Source: Caldilineaceae bacterium (GTDB lineage: Bacteria; Chloroflexota; Anaerolineae; Caldilineales; Caldilineaceae). From it: 64,000 bases of DNA. The first letter of the stretch is position 1, and every line of letters starts with the position of its first letter. Positions 8,022-16,646 of this stretch are shown here, in pieces. The DNA lies in NCBI GenBank assembly GCA_022842065.1, contig JALHQH010000003.1, positions 341,756-405,755 of the forward strand, written 5' to 3'. Below the pieces are notes generated by a model. It did not search any database. It was given only the letters and a program-made list of their open reading frames with translations, and was not told the DNA's origin. The translations under genes were made by a program, and so were the position numbers.

Positions 8022-9104
8022 ATGAGTACGACGATTCATCTCTCCCCAGCCCTCTTTACTGCCAAAGAATGCCTGCTCGTCGAAGCGGGCGAATTGACCG
8101 CCTCGACTTTTTTGTATGAAAGTGGTGTTGCCGCCTTGCGCATCACCAATGGTCAAGGCGAATTGGTGATGCTCCCCTTTCAGGGCCAGCAGATCTGGTC
8201 GGCCACCTTTGGCGGGCGCAACATTACCATGAAGTCGATGTTCGACCAGCCCCAAGCCACCCAAAATTATCTTGGCACCTATGGGGGGTTTCTTCTGCAT
8301 TGTGGGGCCACGGCCATGGGAGTGCCGATGGGGGCCGATACCCATCCCCTGCACGGTGAGCTACCAAATGCGCCCTATCAAAAAGCGTGGGTCATTGTTG
8401 GTGAAGATGAGGGCGGTGCCTATATTGGCCTGGGCGGCAGCTATCAACATACGGTTGCCTTCAGCTTTAACTATGTCGCCCAACCGTTGGTCAAGCTCTA
8501 TGCTGGGGCCAATCGCTGTGCCATCGCGCTAACGGTGACGAATTTGAAGCAGACGCCGATGGAATTGATGTACATGGCCCATGTCAACTTCCGCCCGGTA
8601 GACAATGGTCGGTTAGTCTATAGTGCGCCCTGTACGGCCGCGACGGCGCGCTTGCGTAAGAGTATTCCGTCCCATGTACAGCCCACCCCCCAATATCTGG
8701 CCTTCCTCAAAGAACTAGAACGTGACCCAGCCCAGCATAATGTTTTGCGCCCGGAGCTAGCCTTTGACCCCGAAGTGGTGATCACCTTTGACTATCTCGC
8801 GGACAGTGCGGGCTGGGCGCATACGATGCAGATCTACCCCGACGGCACCGCTGATTACATTGCCCACAAGCCCACCCAGCTGGACAAAGGGGTGCGTTGG
8901 ATCTGCCGAACGCCGGATCAAGATGCGCTGGGTATGGTCCTCCCTGCCACTGCCGAGCCGGAAGGTTATCATGCCGAGAAAGCTAAGGGCAACATCAAGG
9001 TGTTGGCGGCAGGTGCATCCTTCACCTGTGAGATCGAAGCCGGTGTGCTAAGCGCCTCCGAAGCCGCGGCAATGGGTAAGCAGATTGCGCAGATTTTGGG
9101 TTAA
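8022..9104 (+). CDS. DUF4432/aldose-1-epimerase-like protein
   Basis: The 360-residue protein looks like a beta-sandwich sugar-binding protein of the galactose-mutarotase superfamily (DUF4432 type). Recognisable segments include PFQGQQIWSATFGG, HGELPNAPYQ and MAHVNFRPV, where the His residues fit the mutarotase active-site pattern. It would interconvert sugar anomers or act on a related sugar. The ATG at 8022 follows AAAGGAAGC, a good ribosome site; an upstream ATG at 7995 is less likely. The next operon encodes sugar uptake, but a separate promoter lies between them. Confidence 0.72.
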   Translation: MSTTIHLSPALFTAKECLLVEAGELTASTFLYESGVAALRITNGQGELVMLPFQGQQIWSATFGGRNITMKSMFDQPQATQNYLGTYGGFLLHCGATAMGVPMGADTHPLHGELPNAPYQKAWVIVGEDEGGAYIGLGGSYQHTVAFSFNYVAQPLVKLYAGANRCAIALTVTNLKQTPMELMYMAHVNFRPVDNGRLVYSAPCTAATARLRKSIPSHVQPTPQYLAFLKELERDPAQHNVLRPELAFDPEVVITFDYLADSAGWAHTMQIYPDGTADYIAHKPTQLDKGVRWICRTPDQDALGMVLPATAEPEGYHAEKAKGNIKVLAAGASFTCEIEAGVLSASEAAAMGKQIAQILG

Positions 9105-9175
9105 CGCTGTACGGTTTGTGCACAAGTGGACTGGTTGGCGGTTTGCTGCCATTGATTGTCGTGCAAAGTGACCGA

Positions 9176-9203
9176 TTGACAGGCGCTTGGCGCGCTGTAT
9201 ACT
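9176..9203 (+). promoter_or_regulatory. Sigma-70 promoter of the sugar ABC operon
   Basis: TTGACA (9176-9181) and TATACT (9198-9203) are 16 bases apart in the ~300-bp gap before the binding-protein gene. Predicted transcription starts near 9210, giving a leader of about 190 nt. I see no known riboswitch in it. Confidence 0.75.
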
Positions 9204-9403
9204 AACCTTAACCAATTGCAATAATCGCAGTTGCTGTGATAGCATGATTTGTAAGCAATCTGCCTCTGCTGTTTTGAACTGGCTCGTCTCTAGGTAAAAC
9301 ATGTGCGGTTTTACCGCGCACTGTAGGTTAGCTGCTGGCTCGGTTCGTTTGCTTTTATCAAGCATTCTCAACTAAAAATAAGACAATCCAAGGAGTTACC
9401 GGT

Positions 9404-10801
9404 ATGGCGAGTGAACGTGAAATTTTGGTTCGCAATGCATTGTTTGCCGATCTACAACGCGGGCGCATCAACCGGCGTCAATTTATGGCCGGCACGATGG
9501 CGGCCGGCCTCGCGCTGAGTGGTATCAGCGCGTGTATGCCTTCCGGTGGCGCGCCGGTAGCCCCGGCCGCATCGAGTGGTAGTGGCGCGGCGGCGGCTGG
9601 TGAGCGCCCATTAACGCCAACTTTTTACCAGTGGATCGCCGATCTCCATCCCAGCATTCCGCAAGTTAACGAAGCCTTTGAAGGACTGAACTTCCAAATT
9701 GCCCCGGTCGAAGGCTTTGGCATCGAGCGCTTTGTCGCCGAGGCCAAGAACCAGGAAAGCACTTGGGATGTTTATGTCGGTATGACGCCTTTCGTGGAAA
9801 TGACGGCGTTGATTGAGGCTGGGGTCATTATCCCCTGGGATGATGTGATTCCCGCCGAGGTGATCGATGATCTGATTCCGTCGATCCGCGAAGAGTGTTC
9901 GATCGATGGCAAGCTCTATAGCTGGCCTTTCTTGCTTGACGTGATCGGCATGGGCTGGAATTCGGAGATTACCGACAAAGCCGGCATCACGATCCCGACC
10001 ACCTGGGAAGAGTACCTGTTGGCCTCGCAGCAGATTGTCGATTCGGGCGCGGCGCTCTATGGCAATGTCTTTGATGCGCTCGGCTGGCGTTCACTGGCCC
10101 CGCTGACCCATAGTCTGAGCACCGATGTCTATACGCCGGAAGGACGCTTTGACTTCACCAGCGAGCCGGCGATTGAAGCGCTCATGTTTATGAAGCAGTT
10201 GATGGCGACCTCTAGCCCCGACATTCTGCTCGCCGGCACCACTGATGGTGGTGTCAACGGCACGCCGGACGAAGTGGCCTTTGCCGCACAGAAGGCTGGT
10301 CTCTACTTCAAATACTTCAACGCCCCGTTGCGTATGGCCGCCACCTGGCCCGATCCCAGCAAATTGCAACTAGCTGGGCTCCCCAAGTTTGCCAAGGGCG
10401 AAGGCTCCACCGTCTTCTGGACCACTGGTTCCTGTCTCTTCAAATACGGTCAGAACCGCGAGAAGGCTGCTGAATACATTAAGGACCTTACCTACAACCA
10501 GCAGATTTGGAAAGACTCGATTGCCGGTACTGATGTGGCGCACCCCGGTCAACTGCCCCCCTACAAGTCGATCTACGCCGAGTGGGATGCCGCCCCACCC
10601 GACTGGATGCCCCCCTTTGTCGGCCTGGTGCGCGAACAACTGGAACGTGCCCGCGCGATCACCAACCACAAGTTTGGTCTGAGCCAATTCCAAATTGGCA
10701 AAGGCATCTGGGAGAAATATCTCACCGGCGAAGTCACTGATCCTGCGGTCGTCATGCAGGAAGTGATGGATGCCGTGACCGCGGAAGAAGCCAAAGGCTA
10801 A
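9404..10801 (+). CDS. Sugar ABC transporter binding protein (family 1)
   Basis: This 465-residue protein is a family 1 extracellular solute-binding protein that captures a sugar or oligosaccharide outside the membrane. The N-terminus has a twin-arginine motif (Arg24-Arg25 in NRRQFMAG), a hydrophobic stretch and a lipobox ending in Cys44 (SGISAC), so it is probably a Tat-exported lipoprotein. A Ser/Ala/Gly linker follows. AAGGAG precedes the ATG. Permease genes follow, and a GH4 glycosidase is further downstream, so an oligosaccharide or glycoside substrate is likely. No ATPase gene is present; as in many Gram-positive-like systems, a shared MsmK-type ATPase may serve it. Confidence 0.9.
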   Translation: MASEREILVRNALFADLQRGRINRRQFMAGTMAAGLALSGISACMPSGGAPVAPAASSGSGAAAAGERPLTPTFYQWIADLHPSIPQVNEAFEGLNFQIAPVEGFGIERFVAEAKNQESTWDVYVGMTPFVEMTALIEAGVIIPWDDVIPAEVIDDLIPSIREECSIDGKLYSWPFLLDVIGMGWNSEITDKAGITIPTTWEEYLLASQQIVDSGAALYGNVFDALGWRSLAPLTHSLSTDVYTPEGRFDFTSEPAIEALMFMKQLMATSSPDILLAGTTDGGVNGTPDEVAFAAQKAGLYFKYFNAPLRMAATWPDPSKLQLAGLPKFAKGEGSTVFWTTGSCLFKYGQNREKAAEYIKDLTYNQQIWKDSIAGTDVAHPGQLPPYKSIYAEWDAAPPDWMPPFVGLVREQLERARAITNHKFGLSQFQIGKGIWEKYLTGEVTDPAVVMQEVMDAVTAEEAKG

Positions 10802-10831
10802 GTAATTGTTAATTGAAAATTGACAATGGTT

Positions 10832-10864
10832 AATGCGTAGGGGCATACCATGCCCCTACGCATT
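10832..10864. repeat. Hairpin between binding-protein and permease genes
   Basis: Perfect 15-bp arms (AATGCGTAGGGGCAT and complement) with a 3-nt loop. It follows the AT-rich dispersed repeat (copy 2, 10,803-10,834). Hairpins here often protect the binding-protein mRNA or reduce read-through; that role is inferred. Confidence 0.75.
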
Positions 10865-10924
10865 CGTGTGATGTCAGCCCTGTTTTTTATCCTGGACGCG
10901 TAAAGCTCTTTTCCTTCTTCACCT

Positions 10925-11869
10925 ATGGCGACAACAACCTCTAAGATCCGCTTATCCACAACCCCTGTCAAGCACCGCCGTCCGGCGCGCGGCTATCGTA
11001 ACTGGTTCTTTCTCGTGCCGGCGCTCTTTTTCTTTATCGGCTACATGGTCTACCCGATCATGCGTGTGCTTTTTATCAGCATGACCGATTATAAATACCT
11101 CAGCAGCGATCCGGTGCAATTTGTCGGGCTGCGCAACTATGCCGAGGCCATCGTCGATCCGATTGTCTATTCCGGCCTCTGGCGCGCCACCCAATTCACG
11201 CTTATGTTTCTGCCCGGCACGATTATCCTGCCGCTTTTGCTGGCGGTGCTGGTCGATCGCGTGCGCAATGAGGGATTGGCGACCTTTTATCGGATCATCT
11301 TGCTGATTCCCGCGGTCATTCCTGGCCCCATGATCTTTGTGCTCTGGAAGTGGATGTATAACTTTCAGATCGGGCCGATCAACTATATTTTGATTGAACT
11401 GGGCCTCTTTACGCCCCAAACCGCGCCCCAATGGCTCGGTGGTACAGCGTTGACCCTACCCGCAGTGGCGCTCTTTGAAGTCTGGTGGGGCCTTGGCTAC
11501 CACACGATCTTCTTTTTGGCCGGTTTGGCGACGATTCCCCATGAACTTTATGAGGCGGCGCGCATTGATGGTGCGAATGAGTGGCGGCTGCTCTGGAATG
11601 TGACGATCCCGCGCCTGCGCCCGATCTTGAGCGTGCTCGTCGTCCTCCGCTTTGGCTCGGCGATGGCCGTAATCGACGAATACCTGATCTTTGGCGGCTT
11701 CAACCGCGCCTCGCCGACCTATACGTGGACCGTTTACATGTATGATCTGGCCTTCAAACTGGGCAGTTGGCCCCAAGGCTACGCCTCGGCCATTGGCTGG
11801 ATCGGCGCGATTGTGATGATGTTCTTTGTGGCAGGGCTGTTGTATATCTTCCGGCCAAGGGATGGGTAG
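10925..11869 (+). CDS. Sugar ABC transporter permease (MalF-type)
   Basis: The 314-residue membrane protein has about six transmembrane segments and the ATPase-contact EAA loop (EAARIDGANEW), typical of the MalF/UgpA branch of sugar permeases. It forms the channel with the MalG-type protein encoded at 12,835. The two permease genes are normally adjacent, but here an antiparallel TA pair separates them by about 965 bp. The first ~20 residues are cytoplasmic and basic. Confidence 0.9.
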   Translation: MATTTSKIRLSTTPVKHRRPARGYRNWFFLVPALFFFIGYMVYPIMRVLFISMTDYKYLSSDPVQFVGLRNYAEAIVDPIVYSGLWRATQFTLMFLPGTIILPLLLAVLVDRVRNEGLATFYRIILLIPAVIPGPMIFVLWKWMYNFQIGPINYILIELGLFTPQTAPQWLGGTALTLPAVALFEVWWGLGYHTIFFLAGLATIPHELYEAARIDGANEWRLLWNVTIPRLRPILSVLVVLRFGSAMAVIDEYLIFGGFNRASPTYTWTVYMYDLAFKLGSWPQGYASAIGWIGAIVMMFFVAGLLYIFRPRDG

Positions 11870-11905
11870 ATAGGTGACAGGGTGCAGGGAGCAAGGTGGC
11901 AGAGT

Positions 11906-12331
11906 TTATCTTTGTTGATGGATGGCGCGATTGGGAATGTACAGACGCGTGACACCACGTACATTCTCAAGTTCATCTACGATTTCCACCAAGCTTTCTG
12001 CGCAACGCCAGCAATAGTCAGGATCGGTCATAACACGGCGGAGATTCCCGATCGTAATCACAGGTAAACTCTCGGCTTGCACAAACTGATTGATATTGAA
12101 TTCAAGCGATTTCAGGCCGTCATCGGCAGAACGGTTTCCAGTCAGGAGTAAATAACCTTTGTCCTGACACAATTGCCAAACAGCTAAATCGTTTGCACTG
12201 ATCGACAATCCGATATCACGAAACAGAAGCAATTCGATTGCAAACAACGGCAAGAATCCGTGATGACGCAAGGCGGTGAAAATCGCCTCAGCTTGGCCTT
12301 CACAGTTGTGCTCAGAGAGAATCTGCTGCAT
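11906..12331 (-). CDS. PIN-like (DUF5615-type) toxin candidate
   Basis: The 141-residue protein has acidic and polar segments that resemble PIN-like nucleases often misnamed in databases: LSISANDLAVWQLCQDKG and LLLTGNRSADD, followed by SLPVITIGN. It is probably the toxin of the pair with the upstream gene. I chose the ATG giving MQQILSEHN; a start at 12376 would add 15 residues and a longer overlap. The overlap with the antitoxin gene is 20 bases. Catalytic residues are less clear than in VapC. Confidence 0.65.
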   Translation of the reverse strand: MQQILSEHNCEGQAEAIFTALRHHGFLPLFAIELLLFRDIGLSISANDLAVWQLCQDKGYLLLTGNRSADDGLKSLEFNINQFVQAESLPVITIGNLRRVMTDPDYCWRCAESLVEIVDELENVRGVTRLYIPNRAIHQQR

Positions 12332-12731
12332 TGGATACCTTTGCCACAGATTGCCGAGCTTTTGCCAGCAGTGCATAAATGGCCGCGCGTTCCGGCGTCA
12401 TGGGCAATGGTGGACGATTCTTTAGATGCTCTTCCAGCAGATTATCATAATATTCCCGCCGCTCTTCACGGCGCTGAATTGCTTTGACGAATCTTGGCTC
12501 TAGCGCGGCGCGATGCGCTTCGATGTAATCAACGGCGGTTTGCACTTGCAGGGGCGTCAGGTTAAAGGTGCTGCTGATCTCATAGATCGAATCGCCTTCA
12601 TCATGGGCTTCCATGACATCAAAGAGCAGGACGCGACTTTCGCTAATTTGGAGGCCGTTCTCGCCCTCGAAGATATGATAGCGGTTGCGCCACAACTGCT
12701 CTTGAACCATTGGTTTTGTGATTGTATCCAT
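12312..12731 (-). CDS. DUF433-like antitoxin candidate
   Basis: The 139-residue protein has a central segment (GDSIYEISSTFNLTPLQVQTAVDYIEAH) broken by turn residues that matches the helix-turn-helix of DUF433-type antitoxins paired with PIN-like toxins. A TATAAT -10 box on the minus strand (12780-12775) lies upstream of the start, with a weak -35. The pair reads opposite to the surrounding sugar ABC genes and separates the two permeases, suggesting insertion into an older operon. Confidence 0.65.
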   Translation of the reverse strand: MDTITKPMVQEQLWRNRYHIFEGENGLQISESRVLLFDVMEAHDEGDSIYEISSTFNLTPLQVQTAVDYIEAHRAALEPRFVKAIQRREERREYYDNLLEEHLKNRPPLPMTPERAAIYALLAKARQSVAKVSNAADSL

Positions 12732-12834
12732 CGGATGCCTTCGCTTTCCTGGTATCGACGACCTTTATTGTTGTATTATAGCATAAAATATTTAGTCGTT
12801 ATAGTTAAAAACCTCTGATACTTACGGAGTTTCC

Positions 12835-13701
12835 ATGACCACAAGCCTTTCCTCCTCCGCCAACTACCGCCAACGTCACCGCCTGGCGGTCATCGCCCGC
12901 CACTTGGTGATCAACTTTTTCGTGTTGATCATCCTGGCACCGCTGGCGTGGGTCTTTTTGCTCTCGATCAAGTCGATCCCTGATGCCTATACCGGTGCGC
13001 TCTGGCCGGAGAACTTTGATTTTACCCACTACGCCTTTGTGCTGCAGAAGATCGACACCTTGCCGCGCAATCTTTTTAACAGTGTCTACGTCACCCTGGC
13101 GACGGTGTTGATCACCGCGATCTGCGCCGTGTTGAGTGGCTACGCGTTGGTCCACCTGCGCGTGCCGGGGCAGCGGATTGTCGTGGCGTTGCTGGTCGCC
13201 TCACTCTACTTTCCCACACGTGTCGTTTCGCTGATCTCGATCTTTGAGATCCAGCGCAACCTGGGTTTGATCAATACAACGAGTGGCCTGATCCTGCCCT
13301 ATGTGACCCTCAACCTGGCGATCAGTGTGCTGATCATGCGCAGTATCTTTGAGCAGATCCCGCACGAGTTGGTGGAAGCGGCGCGCATTGATGGGGCCGG
13401 GGCGTGGCGAACGCTCTTGCAAGTGCTGTTGCCGTTGATCGTTAACGGACTAGTTGTAATCATCGTCGTCAACTTTGTTACGGCTTGGGGTGAATATTTG
13501 CTGGCCGCCACACTAACCAATGACCAGGCCGTGCGCACCTTGCCGGTCGTGCTGGCATCGGCGCATGGTGGGATGGGGCAATGGGCTTGGCCACGGATTG
13601 CCGCGGTTTATATCATCGCCATTACACCGGGGATCGTGGTCTTTGGCTTTGCCCAGCGTTTGTTCTTTAGGGGATTGATGGAAGGGGCGTTGAAGGCGTA
13701 G
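12835..13701 (+). CDS. Sugar ABC transporter permease (MalG-type)
   Basis: This 288-residue protein has six predicted transmembrane segments and the EAA loop EAARIDGAGAW. It belongs to the MalG/UgpE branch and should pair with the MalF-type permease encoded at 10,925. The ATG follows TACGGAGTTTCC, a usable ribosome site. Because the TA pair lies between it and its partner, it may depend on read-through transcription or on its own promoter; I see no strong plus-strand promoter just before it. Confidence 0.9.
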   Translation: MTTSLSSSANYRQRHRLAVIARHLVINFFVLIILAPLAWVFLLSIKSIPDAYTGALWPENFDFTHYAFVLQKIDTLPRNLFNSVYVTLATVLITAICAVLSGYALVHLRVPGQRIVVALLVASLYFPTRVVSLISIFEIQRNLGLINTTSGLILPYVTLNLAISVLIMRSIFEQIPHELVEAARIDGAGAWRTLLQVLLPLIVNGLVVIIVVNFVTAWGEYLLAATLTNDQAVRTLPVVLASAHGGMGQWAWPRIAAVYIIAITPGIVVFGFAQRLFFRGLMEGALKA

Positions 13702-13702
13702 T

Positions 13703-13733
13703 AATGGTTAATTGAAAATGGTTAATGGTTAAT
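13703..13733. repeat. Dispersed AT-rich repeat, copy 3
   Basis: It starts at the first base after the permease stop and reads AATGGTTAATTGAAAATGG, then repeats GTTAAT. It shares its core with copies at 4252-4284 and 10,803-10,834. Confidence 0.6.
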
Positions 13734-13759
13734 CGTGCCCCCCAGCACAAAAACCATGT

Positions 13760-13811
13760 TTGACAGACAGCGATAGTCAAAGTACGATTAGCCTAATCGT
13801 ACTTTGACTAT
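13760..13811 (+). promoter_or_regulatory. Promoter overlapped by a 39-bp palindrome
   Basis: TTGACA (13760-13765) and TACGAT (13783-13788) are 17 bases apart. A perfect palindrome with 18-bp arms (13773-13790 and 13794-13811, 3-nt loop) covers the -10 and ends in a run of five T. It can be read as a terminator for the permease operon, as a large operator over the GH4 promoter, or both. Confidence 0.65.
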
Positions 13812-13872
13812 TTTTCTTTTCCCCACCTTACCCGATCCGTATCGAAGTACAACAATTAAGGAGAAATCAATC

Positions 13873-15273
13873 ATGGGTACCCCAGTAAAGATTGCTGTCG
13901 TCGGCGCGGGCAGCGCCACTTTTTCGCTCGGCCTGGTCAAGGATCTCTGTTTGACGCCAAATTTGGCCGGCAGTATGGTCCACTTTATGGATATCGACGC
14001 CGAACGGCTTGATATGATCACCAAGTTGGCCACCCGCTATAGCAACGAGATCGGTCGCGATCTAAAGCTTGAAAAGACCACCGACCTGCGCACCGCGCTC
14101 ACCGATGCCGACTTTGTGATCAACACGGCGTCGGCGATCAGCCACTATCACCAACGTGCCGTGCGCGACTTAACCGACAAATATGGCTACTACTATGGCC
14201 GTGTCAATTTGGGCTCCCATAAAAACTTGCAACTAATGCTCGATGTCGCGCATGAGATGGAAGAGACCTGCCCCGATGCCTGGCTGATCCAGTCCGGCAA
14301 CCCAGTTTATGAAGGCTGTACCCTCATGACGCGCGAGACCGATATCAAGGTCTGCGGCCTCTGTCATGGTCACTATGGCGTCTACAACATTGCGCGGGTG
14401 CTCGGTCTTGACCTGACCAACCTGAATGATCTCACCTGGGAAGCGCCGGGGCTGAACCATAACATCTGGCTCACCCACTTCTATTACAAGGGTGAGGATA
14501 TGTACCCCAAGCTCAACCAGTGGATCGAGGAGCAGGGCGAAGAGTATTGGCGCACCCACGTCGCTGATCGCACCCATGATATCCAGATGTCGCGTGGCAC
14601 GATTCACCAATACCAGCTCTTTGGCCTGATGCCGATTGGTGACACCCCGCGCCGTGGCGGCTGGTGGTATCACACCGACCTGGCGACCAAGAAACATTGG
14701 TTTGGCGAGCCGTGGGGTGGGCCGGACACCGAGTTGGCGCGACCTTTCTATGTGGAAGGGCTGGAAAAGAAGATGAAACAGATCCACGATGTCGCCAACG
14801 ATCCCAAGGCCAGTGTGGTAGAAGTCTTCGGTGCCGAGAAGACACGCGAACAGCAGGTGCCAATTATTGACGGCCTGGTCAATAACAACGAGGGTTACTT
14901 CCAGGTCAACGTACCTAACTATGGCGCGCTGCCCGGTGTGCCCGACGATGTGGTCGTTGAAGTGCCGGCGCTGGTCAACAAAAAGGGCATCCAGCCGATC
15001 CGCGTCGAACCGCTGCCGCAGAAGATCATGTATGAACAGATCCTGCCCGAATGGCTCGACATGGAGCGCGAGTTGCTCGCCTTCCATGAAGGTGATCGCA
15101 CCATGTTGCTTTGGAATGTGCTCGAAAGTCAGCAGACGCAATCCTATGACCAAGCGGTCGGCGTGCTCGAAGCTTTGATGGCGATGGAAGGGCATGAGGA
15201 TCTGAATGAACACTACCAATATCCCGACAGCCATATCCTGCTGGACTCAGTTCGGCAGCGGAGTCAAGCGTAA
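13873..15273 (+). CDS. Glycoside hydrolase family 4
   Basis: The 466-residue enzyme has the GH4 NAD-binding motif (VVGAGSATFS, residues 9-18) and the metal/active-site segments SGNPVYE and CGLCHGHYGVYN. GH4 enzymes cleave alpha- or beta-glycosides by an oxidation-elimination route needing NAD+ and a divalent metal. The CHGH form is nearer to the alpha-galacturonidase/alpha-glucosidase branches than to 6-phospho-beta-glucosidases, but I would not fix the substrate. AAGGAGAAATCAATC precedes the ATG. It follows the sugar ABC genes, so it likely processes the imported sugar in the cytoplasm. Confidence 0.85.
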   Translation: MGTPVKIAVVGAGSATFSLGLVKDLCLTPNLAGSMVHFMDIDAERLDMITKLATRYSNEIGRDLKLEKTTDLRTALTDADFVINTASAISHYHQRAVRDLTDKYGYYYGRVNLGSHKNLQLMLDVAHEMEETCPDAWLIQSGNPVYEGCTLMTRETDIKVCGLCHGHYGVYNIARVLGLDLTNLNDLTWEAPGLNHNIWLTHFYYKGEDMYPKLNQWIEEQGEEYWRTHVADRTHDIQMSRGTIHQYQLFGLMPIGDTPRRGGWWYHTDLATKKHWFGEPWGGPDTELARPFYVEGLEKKMKQIHDVANDPKASVVEVFGAEKTREQQVPIIDGLVNNNEGYFQVNVPNYGALPGVPDDVVVEVPALVNKKGIQPIRVEPLPQKIMYEQILPEWLDMERELLAFHEGDRTMLLWNVLESQQTQSYDQAVGVLEALMAMEGHEDLNEHYQYPDSHILLDSVRQRSQA

Positions 15274-15276
15274 GTT

Positions 15277-16170
15277 ATGACTGCGCCTACCATTCCAGTT
15301 GCCCACATTGATGATCCCGGCCCATTGGCCGGCGTGCTCGACGCCTTGCGCCTACTGCATGGCCCCACCTACCAATTCGCCGTGGGGCGCTGGGCGGGCG
15401 ATGTCCAGCTGATCGCACCGCCAGGGGCTGTGCTCTACCGTTTTCTGGTGGAAGCCCACGGGGCTACGGTTAGCCTGAAGGTGGGTGACTCTGTGCGCGG
15501 CCCTGACCCTGCTGGCTCTTATCAACTGGTGGAAGGGCAACTGGCAAGGGTTATGACCGCTCATTGCGCTGCGCTTTGGCCGGGTGACGTCGTCACCGCG
15601 AGTGATCAACAGGTTGTTCGGTTACATGGCGCTGGGGTCTACTTTGAAGTGACGGTCGAGGCAACCGGCTATGACGCGCCGCGGGCCGCCTTTTTGCGTA
15701 ACCTCGTTGATCACCCTGGTGGCTGTGCAGCTTATGGGGGGGCCTTTCGCCGCGAGGCGATACCGCCACAACGTCCTGAACCAGCGGATGCTGACCAACG
15801 CGGGATCAACCGCATCAACGAGCACACGCTCGATATGCGCATTGACCGCCGCCCAACGCCAATTCGCCACTATCATGGACCAATTGCTGTCGGCGAAGGA
15901 CAGGTGGTAAATCATTCGGAGACGGCCATCGTCCTGCCTCGATCGCTTTATGGGCTACCGGAAGTGGATCAAACCAATCAGGGGCATGTGATCATCTATC
16001 GCCAGCCGGTCAGCGATCCGACTGATACTGTCAAAATTAGTGTGCGCCCAGGTTCAATTGTGGTGACACCGGCCACACCAGAAGGGACGGCAGGCCACTG
16101 TTTCGAGAACTGTTTTGCCATGTTGATCGCCATTCCTGGTTTTGTCGCACCTTATCACCTGCTCGCCTAA
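15277..16170 (+). CDS. Cupin-like sugar-locus protein, function unknown
   Basis: The 297-residue soluble protein begins three bases after the GH4 stop, so it is in the same operon. It has beta-rich character throughout, with pairs of His and Glu residues (RHYHGPIAVGEGQ, near residue 205) that could form a metal site, and a C-terminal segment (GHCFENCFAMLIAIPG). A double-cupin sugar isomerase or lyase is plausible, but I do not recognise a defined family. Its context points to metabolism of the imported glycoside. Confidence 0.6.
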   Translation: MTAPTIPVAHIDDPGPLAGVLDALRLLHGPTYQFAVGRWAGDVQLIAPPGAVLYRFLVEAHGATVSLKVGDSVRGPDPAGSYQLVEGQLARVMTAHCAALWPGDVVTASDQQVVRLHGAGVYFEVTVEATGYDAPRAAFLRNLVDHPGGCAAYGGAFRREAIPPQRPEPADADQRGINRINEHTLDMRIDRRPTPIRHYHGPIAVGEGQVVNHSETAIVLPRSLYGLPEVDQTNQGHVIIYRQPVSDPTDTVKISVRPGSIVVTPATPEGTAGHCFENCFAMLIAIPGFVAPYHLLA

Positions 16171-16186
16171 CGAAGGGGTCGTGAAA

Positions 16187-16501
16187 ATGGAAAAGTTACA
16201 GCAGTTTGATGTCAAAGGCATCACCTGTTATCTGCTCGATCAGGATCTGAACGGCGAACCGCTGCACCTGCATGTCTCCGAAGTTGGCCCCGGCGGCCGC
16301 AGTCACCCGCCTCATCAACATGATGGGTTAGAGTCGATCTACATGTTGGCTGGCGAAGGCGTTTTCGAGATCGGGGATGAGCGTCATGTGATTGGCGTTG
16401 GTGCGGCCGTGACCTTTGACCCGCACAAGCTACATGGCTTGATCAACGAGAGCCCAGCCCCCATGCGCTATCTGGTGATCCTCGTGAAAGGCGAAAATTA
16501 G
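16187..16501 (+). CDS. Single-domain cupin protein
   Basis: This 104-residue protein has the cupin motif 1 (HPPHQHDGLESIYMLAGEG, metal ligands His, His, Glu) and motif 2 (FDPHKLHGLIN). Small cupins bind metal or sugars and can act as isomerases, epimerases or sensors. It follows the previous gene by 16 bp and ends the sugar operon at a strong terminator. An in-frame GTG six bases upstream is an equally possible start. Confidence 0.82.
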   Translation: MEKLQQFDVKGITCYLLDQDLNGEPLHLHVSEVGPGGRSHPPHQHDGLESIYMLAGEGVFEIGDERHVIGVGAAVTFDPHKLHGLINESPAPMRYLVILVKGEN

Positions 16502-16530
16502 CCGCGAATTAGTGCCCCGCTGCAAAACAC

Positions 16531-16566
16531 AACAACGGCTCTGCTTTGTGCAGAGCCGTTGTTTTG
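16531..16566 (+). terminator. Rho-independent terminator of the sugar operon
   Basis: Perfect 14-bp stem (AACAACGGCTCTGC) with loop TTTGT, followed by TTG after GTTGTT. It lies 30 bp after the cupin stop. Confidence 0.85.
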
Positions 16567-16593
16567 AACCTCATCTGTGTGTATATAGAAGCA

Positions 16594-16641
16594 ATTGGGA
16601 TGGTGGGTAGTGTATAACTATGCACTGCCTACCATCCCAAT
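16594..16641 (-). terminator. Terminator of the small secreted-protein cluster
   Basis: Two 19-bp arms (16594-16612 and 16623-16641) pair fully if two G-U pairs are allowed. The hairpin begins five bases past the stop of the last small gene on the minus strand. Preserved RNA pairing with G-U changes suggests it works as RNA. Confidence 0.7.
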
Positions 16642-16646
16642 CGGGT

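Noticed and set aside
14233..15234. 333-codon minus-strand frame
   Set aside because: It is antisense to the GH4 gene, which has clear family motifs; no motif is seen in the antisense product.
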